Source of the DNA: CAG-170 sp022779365
Lineage (GTDB): Bacteria; Bacillota; Clostridia; Oscillospirales; Oscillospiraceae
Length of the DNA stretch: 53,763 nucleotides
Assembly: GCA_022779365.1 (NCBI GenBank)
Contig: JALFSI010000046.1
Span: 1 to 53,763 of the forward strand
Direction of reading: 5' to 3'
Shown here: positions 24,701 through 30,514 of the stretch, piece after piece
How the letters are laid out: each line of letters starts with the position of its first letter
Position numbering within the stretch: position 1 is the stretch's first letter
Program-made: the position numbers and the translations under genes
The notes under the pieces: generated by a model
What the model was told of the DNA's origin: nothing
Seen by the model: only the letters and a program-made list of their open reading frames with translations
Database searches by the model: none

Positions 24701-27700
24701 GATGAAGCGAGCCGGACGCTCTATTACGGCGCGGCGCTCTCCGGCATCACGCCCACGCGCAAAAACTACACCTTTACCGGCTGGTATGACACTGCGGCGG
24801 CGAGCGGCGCGGCAGTCACGACCCTTCCGGCGGCGTCCGGCGAAGGGCAGACCTTCTACGCCGGGTGGAGCGCCAACGAGGTCGCGTTTACCGTGGAGCA
24901 CTGGGTGCAGAACACAGACGGTTATGGATTCACCATGGTCCTGAGCGAGACAAAGCGCGAGCCAGTCGGCAAGCGCATTGGACCGAGCATTTATAAGAGC
25001 AGCAAGGTCGCGCGCGAGGACGGCGGCATCTACTATGCAAGCGCCTATGAAAAGGGACATTCAACGGCAGTCGGCGTGACGCTCGTGGAAGAGGGCATGA
25101 CGCTGGAGCTGCATTACGGACGCAAGAAGAGCCAGCTCAAGTGGGTCTACGATCAGGGCGTCTCGCTCGGCGGTGCAACGGCGGGAGAGGTCTACTTTGA
25201 GGAGCCCATCACGCCGCTCCCGCTCAAACGAGAAGGCTACACCTACGTCTGGAAGCCGGAGGTCGCGGAGAAGGTCGGTCTGGAGGATCTGACCTACACC
25301 GCCGTGTGGACGCCGAACGCCTACACCGTCAGCTTCCATGCAAACGGCGGCGAGGGCGCGATGGACGCGCAGAGCCTGACCTATGACACGAGGGCCGCGC
25401 TGAGTGCCAACGCCTTTACCCGTGCGGGCTATACCTTTACCGGCTGGAACACGGCGGCAAACGGCAACGGCACGGCGTATACCGGCGGGCAGGCGGTCAT
25501 GAACCTGACGGCGGTGAACGGCGGCACGGTCACGCTGTACGCGCAGTGGTCGCTTGACACCTACACCATCACCTACAAGAACGCGGACGGCAGCGCCATC
25601 ACCAACTGGGCAGACGGCGTGACGCTCGTGGAGAGCTACAACGTGGAGGACAGCACCATCACGCTTCCGGGCGCGGACGCGCTCGTCGCGCCGACCGCCA
25701 AAATCTTCGGCGGCTGGTTTGAGACCGCCAACTGCACCGGCGAAGCCGTGACGAAAATCGAGGCGGGCAGCACGGGCAATAAGACGTTCTATGCCCTGTG
25801 GGAGAATGAGAAGAACGAGATCGTATATGTGGATGAAACGGGGCTGCTGAGCTCTGTGCCGGAGGCGACGCCGTATACGGCGGGCGAGACGAAGCTGGAT
25901 GACAAATCCCGAGTCAGCGAGGGCGATACGAGCAATCTGTTCCTCTACTGGTACACCAGAGACGCAGACGGCACGCAAACGCCGGTGGCAACTGTGCCCG
26001 AAAATACAAAGGGCAGGTTTACGGTGTATGCCAAGGTCATCTCCAAAACGATCTCCACGGCGGATCAGCTCAAAGAACTGGCAATCGCATTTGGGTTCAG
26101 AGATAGTGCGCTGCGTTACTATGGCGAGGAGGACTGCATCTTCACGCTGGCAAATGATATTACGCTGAAGGATTGGGATACGCCCATCGGTCCCAGGGAT
26201 ACCACCACGACGTATTACCGATTCAAGGGCACCTTTGACGGCAACGACCATCGGATCACGCTGCAGGGAAGCTGCAAGCCTCTGTTTGGCGCGATCGGTC
26301 AATACGGAACGGTCAAGGATCTGATCATTGAGCTGGACGATGTCACAACAAATGTATGGTCGAGCAATATTAAAGAAGAGGCAGATAATCGGTACTGGGG
26401 CGCGGTCGCCGCAGTGAACATCGGCATTATCCGGGACTGCACGGTGACCGGGACGCTCACGGTGGCGGATGACAGCTGCACAAGCTACATCGGCGGCATT
26501 GTGGGCATAGAAAAGGGCGGCAATGACACGAGAGGGCTTATAGATTGCCAGGCCGGCATGAATGAGGCTGACCGCCTGACGATCACCGGCGGCGGAGCGA
26601 AGGACAGCATCGGCGGTCTGATCGGCGGGATGACCAATTGCTGGTATAACCCAAAGCTCCAGCTGCCGAATGCGAAGCACCACTATGTCACGGTGGACGT
26701 TGATGCCTGCAAGTATGCAGGCGGACTGGTCGGTTCTGTTCAGAGCGACAGCTGGCAGGCAATCATTACTATGTATGACGGCTCGCTGGACGTCCAGCTG
26801 AAAGGATATATCCTGAATGCAGGCGGTCTGGTCGGTTATGCCAGCACATATGCGAGAGTATATATGGAAAACGCCGCTCTGACCGTGGACATCAGGCTGG
26901 ACGAGAGAGCACAAAACAATAATTATTACTATGCAGGCGGCGTGGTCGGCATGATGAATGGCGATGCGACTAACGTTGTTCAGAACAGCATCGGAGCAGT
27001 GGGCGGCTCGATCACGACCAAGATCACGGCAGCGTGGAAGGATCCTACGGATGGTGTCATGGATAATATGGCTCTGTATGCGGGCGGTCTGGCAGGTCGT
27101 ATAAAAGAGTACACATCCGTCACGGTGGAGAATGGCTGCAAGGTCAGCGCCACGATCACGAACCAATGGTCCAATACGAGACTGAGGATCGCGTACGCCG
27201 GCGGCTTGGTCGGTCATTACTCCTGCTCTAAGGAAGGAACGCTCACGGTGACGGGCAGCAGCGTCACGAGCAACATTAACATTTATTCCGATGGCTATAC
27301 AGTGTGCTACGCGGGCGGTTTGGTCGGCGTCTATGAACAGCTCGCACGGAGTGCGGTGACGCAAGTCCCGATCAAATTTGAAAACACAACGGTCAACTGT
27401 ACCATCAAAATCATGAATGTTAGAGCAAAGAAAACAATCGATCTTGGCGGTCTGATCGGAAACGTGATCTCCTATAAGAATGTTGGGATCGAGATCACCG
27501 GCACAGGCAACACCCTGACGGGCAGCCTCGGGCTGAAAAATGGCGAAAATGGAAGCCTTACGCTGAACGGAAGCGAAACGGTCCATGCCGGAAAGCTGTT
27601 TGGCAGACTTCAGTATCAAATATCCAACGCAGCCTGGATAGTCGCTAGAATAAACGGGATAAACTTGGACAGCGATGAAAAACAGAAGGCGGAAATAGAA

Positions 27701-27784
27701 GGCAGCGGCTGGAGCACCAGTGATTTCAACGGTCCGCTGTATGTGTTCAGCAGTCAGGGAACTTTCAGCAGTAAACCCGGCTAA
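18746..27784 (+). CDS. Giant S-layer-anchored, repeat-rich surface protein (SLH, InlB-B/MucBP-like and GLUG-like repeats)
   Basis: A 3012-residue exported protein. Signal peptide 1-26, then three SLH domains (about 37-210; NPFTDVKKSDWYY, FSDVAADAYYAPY, AAKYGITNGTGGGKFAPD) that anchor it at the N-terminus. About 215-1230 is a large unique region. About 1235-2430 alternates InlB B-type repeats (YTFGGWYADA, YTFAGWFTDT, YTFTGWNTAA) with six MucBP-like units opening at nucleotides 22680, 23102, 23574, 23992, 24418 and 24889 (YTVEHY or close variants). The C-terminal ~570 residues carry about nine xxGGLVG motifs, as in GLUG repeats. No LPxTG motif. Expected role: adhesion or surface structure. Base composition falls from about nucleotide 26000 onward. 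Confidence 0.9.
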   Translation: MKKRLLSILLIAAMLLTMLPVSALAQTATAQTAQDTNPFTDVKKSDWYYTAVQYARVNGFFGGVSKTLFAPGGTMTRGMFVTVLGRMAGVDPANYTETPEFSDVAADAYYAPYVQWAAKYGITNGTGGGKFAPDRLISREEMVVFFVRYLELFGVELDTGADITTTPSDLEEVSSWAREAVLKLWKTGLLNGTGGRFDPKGDASRAQAAALCMRMDKSVDTWYSEPGVPSTRVSIDPADELAGVEEVKRPASGGSSGGTTTTTYYAVTFALGDGMDASGVTLPNTKTVASGTKISALPTPYVTKGLFAGWYYDAELTDPAGGSELITRDLTLYARLDRSEEAVQVTQVASAESPNSVTDNVAAVAVGSYSFGISGYTGDCIEAFVNVTANNAEFTRTSDTDVQYRYTVSGSTVTPVLEEGQTYRVELAEDFEGCFVIGGVPQPQSVRVLYIITDKSEVDELRLDTGLKYIEKSQVSGLGALDGLFSAALSADGTTASIERVAQSGTFTYAGGGIAVGDTVAIYTGTRPDLRTEAEDDAIAYVEITGIDGTTYSYRTADAQDVLFTPDVLPVKAEYKGEGTASVPKSELDFTDDKYAAMGLSSQTSIDAGDFLLFYSGTFGASATSAGYGKITNVTVEGDDYVLTYDSATEDEVLAAMDVFTTREADVPELTQSQIAEMEADMVRQARESGFAEEAAQYLTDLAVQTDGFQKLSDDMGLTVYSAAYDDGTLVQQSAPALLSGSSAAILDKDNLKIEAKINAGSLTHFDGKYGLRAELTLSFTVEIERDSVPDGKLVIEVRATFEQEILLSVNTSGGAVWKKAWIFPYIADYQLNANLDLGLYTGIGIVATARTEKNEDDSDPLEGFEGTAIDLSKQIQKLMEDKEHFLGEDIDMNTVGGGLADKYSAMMEDAEENWIELFRKEIYSKEGPVDKFHILVYGISADFVVSVNLYVTLGMSFEYEAAKRYTFSLKLFSRSVTNGTAELVTPHYNFDFYVMGTMGVRAGVEFEIGIGLFSLKLDSIGITAEAGVYARMWGYFYYHLEWEKGKGKESSASGAMFVEIGVYLKITFKAQLFSSDKLTYQPTLYENEWPLWSAGAQKNVYDFAYDDDDESLNIEIMGVRTAALPSSLFDMNYMDMKTGEVYGSDADDEDENPAQNYDDATESHYTVELSDPEHFAYDPATNTITVLAGANSVAESCEMTIRWKNGALTFTSKPIERTLTIDWTDPENVRYIAFNTQGGSLVRMLALAADAPVEVPEAPVKTGYTFGGWYADAACTTLFAFPEIMPDYPDNGAGKGVTVYANWLPRSDTRYTVEHYQQKLNGTYALYETEYLEGTTDALTNAAARSYTGFQSKSFSQKAITPDGSTVVKIYYAREKYNITFHLMDGASADESVVTIGRYGETVYAPKFARSGYEFNGYTGDGIEKDNNGNWCVTVRGGASYTAQWLPSSDIAYRVEHYVKRVGGEGYLLYDGEGAVEYRYDGTTEQEITAAAIAAIVKLDVPGLHYDQAATEAKNVGLTIGADGKTILKIYYDRAGYTVSFRETDGTLIDEKPYVHGAKVAEPNAPVKQGYTFAGWFTDTACENAYNFNTKLTGSLTLYAKWVASSNTAYTARYFLQNADGSYPEQPQTEALHGTTGAAAELNKTFEGYHVDTAHEGTVKSGTIAADGSLVLTAYFARNTYKVTFQNGGEAVSEQTLRWGETLTVPTLTKAGYELSWSPALPDTLTMPRQDVTYTAVWTAQSNIGYAVEHYQQNVTGSGYTLADTDHLTGTTDAEVTAAAKGYEHFTLNAEKSTPTGTVKADGSLTLRLYYDRDTVELTLVPNGGRLDGSAEAVNKTLRYGAPLDDITPVWDHDHAFAGWFTDTSYSTQVTTAPAEAATLYAKWSFGTVNYTVEHYVMGTDGQYPASATKRDTTKNGVVDSTVVLETLKDTGLEVADGIAYAYATVGSDPEAATETTVAGGKVVKLFYARRSFAVTLEANGGTLDEASRTLYYGAALSGITPTRKNYTFTGWYDTAAASGAAVTTLPAASGEGQTFYAGWSANEVAFTVEHWVQNTDGYGFTMVLSETKREPVGKRIGPSIYKSSKVAREDGGIYYASAYEKGHSTAVGVTLVEEGMTLELHYGRKKSQLKWVYDQGVSLGGATAGEVYFEEPITPLPLKREGYTYVWKPEVAEKVGLEDLTYTAVWTPNAYTVSFHANGGEGAMDAQSLTYDTRAALSANAFTRAGYTFTGWNTAANGNGTAYTGGQAVMNLTAVNGGTVTLYAQWSLDTYTITYKNADGSAITNWADGVTLVESYNVEDSTITLPGADALVAPTAKIFGGWFETANCTGEAVTKIEAGSTGNKTFYALWENEKNEIVYVDETGLLSSVPEATPYTAGETKLDDKSRVSEGDTSNLFLYWYTRDADGTQTPVATVPENTKGRFTVYAKVISKTISTADQLKELAIAFGFRDSALRYYGEEDCIFTLANDITLKDWDTPIGPRDTTTTYYRFKGTFDGNDHRITLQGSCKPLFGAIGQYGTVKDLIIELDDVTTNVWSSNIKEEADNRYWGAVAAVNIGIIRDCTVTGTLTVADDSCTSYIGGIVGIEKGGNDTRGLIDCQAGMNEADRLTITGGGAKDSIGGLIGGMTNCWYNPKLQLPNAKHHYVTVDVDACKYAGGLVGSVQSDSWQAIITMYDGSLDVQLKGYILNAGGLVGYASTYARVYMENAALTVDIRLDERAQNNNYYYAGGVVGMMNGDATNVVQNSIGAVGGSITTKITAAWKDPTDGVMDNMALYAGGLAGRIKEYTSVTVENGCKVSATITNQWSNTRLRIAYAGGLVGHYSCSKEGTLTVTGSSVTSNINIYSDGYTVCYAGGLVGVYEQLARSAVTQVPIKFENTTVNCTIKIMNVRAKKTIDLGGLIGNVISYKNVGIEITGTGNTLTGSLGLKNGENGSLTLNGSETVHAGKLFGRLQYQISNAAWIVARINGINLDSDEKQKAEIEGSGWSTSDFNGPLYVFSSQGTFSSKPG

Positions 27785-27803
27785 ATTTCAGCCAAACGCA
27801 GCA

Positions 27804-27846
27804 GCGCCGGTTGGCGAGGGCGGACGCCCTTGTCAACCGGCGCGGT
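27804..27846 (+). terminator. Terminator of the giant surface protein gene
   Basis: GCGCCGGTTG and CAACCGGCGC pair around a second inner GGGCG/CGCCC stem, followed by GGTTTTG. The next promoter overlaps its 3' arm. Confidence 0.65.
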
Positions 27847-27858
27847 TTTGTATATAAT
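27830..27858 (+). promoter_or_regulatory. Promoter of the GTPase-nuclease fusion gene
   Basis: TTGTCA (27830-27835), a 17-bp spacer and perfect TATAAT (27853-27858). The -35 lies inside the terminator arm of the preceding gene. Confidence 0.75.
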
Positions 27859-27894
27859 ACGGGGAGAATTTGCGGCGGAACGGGAGTATATGGT

Positions 27895-30471
27895 ATGAAG
27901 CGCATTTGTATTGGCATTCTGGCGCATGTGGACGCGGGCAAGACCACGCTCTGCGAGGCGATGCTCTACCGCAGCGGCGCGCTGCGCACGCTCGGGCGTG
28001 TCGATCACGCAGACGCGTTTCTGGACACGCAGGCGCTGGAGCGCGAGCGGGGCATCACCATCTTTTCCAAGCAGGCGATCATGGCGCTGGACGGGACGGA
28101 GCTGGTGCTGCTCGACACGCCGGGGCACGTTGATTTTTCCAGCGAGATGGAGCGGACGCTTCAGGTGCTCGACTATGCCGTGCTGCTCATCAGCGGCACA
28201 GACGGCGTGCAGGGGCACACGCGCACGCTCTGGGGGCTGCTGCGGCGCTATCAGATCCCGACATTTCTGTTCGTGAACAAGATGGACCTGCCCGCGTGCG
28301 ACCGCGCGGCGCTCCTGCGGGAGCTGCAGGGCGCGTTCGGCGAGGGGTGCGTCGATTTTTCGCAGCCGCGAGAGGCGCGCGACGAGGCGCTTGCCGTGCT
28401 GGACGACGCGCTGACGGAGCAGTATTTGCAGACCGGCGCGCTGGAGGATGGGCAGATCACGCAGCTCATCGCGCGGCGGCGCGCGTTCGCGTGCTATTTC
28501 GGCTCGGCGCTGAAGCTGGAGGGTGTGGACGAGCTTCTGCACGGTCTGCGTGACTTTACCCGCCAGCCGGAGCGCCCGGACGCGTTCGGCGCGCGGGTGT
28601 TCAAGATCTCGCGCGATGAAAAGGGCGCGCGCCTGACGCACATGAAGATCACCGGCGGCGCGCTGCGCGTCAAATCGCTGCTGCGCGGCGCGGACTGGGA
28701 GGAAAAATGCGACCAGCTTCGCATCTACTCCGGCGAAAAATATCAGCTTGCCGAGACGGTGCAGGCGGGCATGGTCTGTGCGGCGACGGGGCTTTCGCAC
28801 ACGCTTCCCGGCGACGGGCTGGGCTTTGAGGCGGGGCGGTCTGAGCCGGTTTTGCGCCCGGTGCTGGAATACCGCGTCACGCCGCAGGACGGCACGGACC
28901 TGCGCGAGGTCTACAGCCGCCTGCGCCAGCTTCAGGAGGAGGACCCGCAGCTCCAGTTGTCGTGGCAGAGCGCCACGCGCGAGGTGCGCGTGGGCCTCAT
29001 GGGCGAGGTGCAGCGCGAGGTCCTGCAGCGCGTCATCCGCGACCGCTTTGGGATGGATGTGGCGTTTGACGAGGGCAAGATCGTGTATCTGGAGACCATC
29101 GAAAACAGCGTGGAGGGCGTGGGGCACTATGAACCGCTGCGGCACTATGCTGAGGTGCATCTGCTCTTAGAGCCCGGCGAGCCCGGCAGCGGGCTGATCT
29201 TTGACACGATGTGCAGCGAGGACGCGCTGTCCCGCAACTGGCAGCGGCTCGTGCTCACGCATCTCATGGAAAAGCAGCACCGCGGCGTGCTCCTCGGCGC
29301 GCCGCTCACGGATGTGCGCATCACGCTCGTCTCCGGGCGGGCGCACCAGAAGCACACGGAGGGCGGCGATTTCCGGCAGGCGACGTATCGCGCCGTGCGG
29401 CAGGGGCTGCGCAAGGCAAAGAGCGTGCTGCTTGAGCCGTGGTACGACTTCCGGCTGGAGCTGCCGCAGGCGCTCGCGGGACGGGCGATGTCTGACGTGG
29501 GGCAGATGGGCGGCGAGTGCGCGCCGCCCGAGACGCTCGGACAGGACGCGCTGCTCACCGGCAGCGCGCCGGTGGCGAAGCTGCGCGGCTATGCCCGCGA
29601 GGTCGCGGCGTATACGCGCGGCATGGGCAGGCTGACGCTCAGCGCGGGCGGCTATCGTCCGTGCCCGCAGCAAAGCGAGATCGTGCAGGCGTCGGGCTAC
29701 GACCCGGAGCGCGATCTGGAAAACCCGACCGGCTCGGTGTTCTGCGAGCACGGCGCGGGCTTTGACGTGCGCTGGGACGAGGTGGACGCGCACGCGCATC
29801 TGCCGCTGCTGCGTCTGCGCGCGGACGCGGCGGACACGGCGGCAGCCCCGCAGAGCGTGGTGCGCGGCGGCGCGTCCGGCGGCACGGCGGGGCTGGATAA
29901 GGAGCTGCAATCCATTTTTGAGCGGACATACGGCGCGATCCGCCGCCGCGACATTTTGCCATTGCCGTCGCTTCGCGCCGAGGACAAGCAGCAGCTTCTC
30001 GCGCGGCTTGAGCCGGCGGAGGAATATGTGCTGGTGGACGGCTACAACATCCTGTTTGCGTGGGACGAGCTGAGCGCCATCGCGCGCGACAATCTCGACG
30101 CGGCGCGGCATATTCTCATGAATCTGCTGTGCAATTATCAGGCATATCGCGGCTGCGCGCTGATTTTGGTGTTTGACGCGTACAAAGTCCCGGAGGGGCT
30201 GGGCAGCGTGGAAAAGTACCACAATATCCACATCGTCTACACCAAACAGGCGGAGACGGCGGACCAGTACATCGAGCGCGTGACGTATGCGCTGGCAGGC
30301 AGACGCCGCCGCGTGCGCGTGGCGACGTCCGATAATCTGGAGCAGCTCATCATATTGGGACACGGCGCGGAGCGCGTCTCCGCCCAGAGCTTCCACGACG
30401 AGGTGCAGGCAGTGCAGGCGGAGATCAGCCGGCTCGTGCAGAGAAATAATCAGAAGAATGCAGAACTATAA
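27895..30471 (+). CDS. TetM-like translational GTPase fused to a C-terminal Rae1/YacP-type NYN ribonuclease domain
   Basis: An 858-residue fusion. Residues 1 to ~655 form an EF-G-like ribosomal-protection GTPase: G1 AHVDAGKTT (10-18), switch ERERGITIF, G3 DTPGHVDF (74-81), G4 NKMD (128-131), then domains II to V. After a linker (LDKELQSIFERTYGAIRRRD), residues ~712-850 are a NYN/PIN-fold domain with the YacP/Rae1 pattern: VDGYN (D715), VFDAY (D761), ETADQYIE (E787, D790) and ATSDNLEQ (D813). Bacillus Rae1 cuts mRNA in the ribosomal A site, the site that TetM-type proteins enter. Start ATG 27895 follows GGGAG; an in-frame ATG at 27811 precedes the promoter. Tetracycline resistance is possible but unproven. 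Confidence 0.9.
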   Translation: MKRICIGILAHVDAGKTTLCEAMLYRSGALRTLGRVDHADAFLDTQALERERGITIFSKQAIMALDGTELVLLDTPGHVDFSSEMERTLQVLDYAVLLISGTDGVQGHTRTLWGLLRRYQIPTFLFVNKMDLPACDRAALLRELQGAFGEGCVDFSQPREARDEALAVLDDALTEQYLQTGALEDGQITQLIARRRAFACYFGSALKLEGVDELLHGLRDFTRQPERPDAFGARVFKISRDEKGARLTHMKITGGALRVKSLLRGADWEEKCDQLRIYSGEKYQLAETVQAGMVCAATGLSHTLPGDGLGFEAGRSEPVLRPVLEYRVTPQDGTDLREVYSRLRQLQEEDPQLQLSWQSATREVRVGLMGEVQREVLQRVIRDRFGMDVAFDEGKIVYLETIENSVEGVGHYEPLRHYAEVHLLLEPGEPGSGLIFDTMCSEDALSRNWQRLVLTHLMEKQHRGVLLGAPLTDVRITLVSGRAHQKHTEGGDFRQATYRAVRQGLRKAKSVLLEPWYDFRLELPQALAGRAMSDVGQMGGECAPPETLGQDALLTGSAPVAKLRGYAREVAAYTRGMGRLTLSAGGYRPCPQQSEIVQASGYDPERDLENPTGSVFCEHGAGFDVRWDEVDAHAHLPLLRLRADAADTAAAPQSVVRGGASGGTAGLDKELQSIFERTYGAIRRRDILPLPSLRAEDKQQLLARLEPAEEYVLVDGYNILFAWDELSAIARDNLDAARHILMNLLCNYQAYRGCALILVFDAYKVPEGLGSVEKYHNIHIVYTKQAETADQYIERVTYALAGRRRRVRVATSDNLEQLIILGHGAERVSAQSFHDEVQAVQAEISRLVQRNNQKNAEL

Positions 30472-30472
30472 A

Positions 30473-30513
30473 GATCGCCCGCGGTGCAAAAGCACCGCGG
30501 GCGATCTTTTTAT
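30473..30513. terminator. Strong bidirectional terminator
   Basis: The perfect 15-bp stem GATCGCCCGCGGTGC (30473-30487) pairs with 30492-30506 around AAAA, followed by TTTTTATTTT. It separates the fusion GTPase gene from the convergent ygfK. Confidence 0.92.
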
Positions 30514-30514
30514 T

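Noticed and set aside
18713..25060. A 2115-codon open frame antisense to the giant surface gene, and an 852-codon one at 25061-27619
   Set aside because: They mirror the strongly biased third positions of the sense gene, are Arg/Ala/His-rich without domains, and have no ribosome site; the sense strand has a signal peptide and clear repeats.
22680..25600. CRISPR-like periodicity
   Set aside because: The repetition is at protein level with ~430-bp units in frame inside one gene; no short identical repeats with unique spacers.
27895..30471. Simple tetracycline-resistance gene of the TetM type
   Set aside because: The extra C-terminal NYN nuclease domain, GC-rich codon use like its neighbours and no mobile element nearby make plain acquired resistance unlikely.
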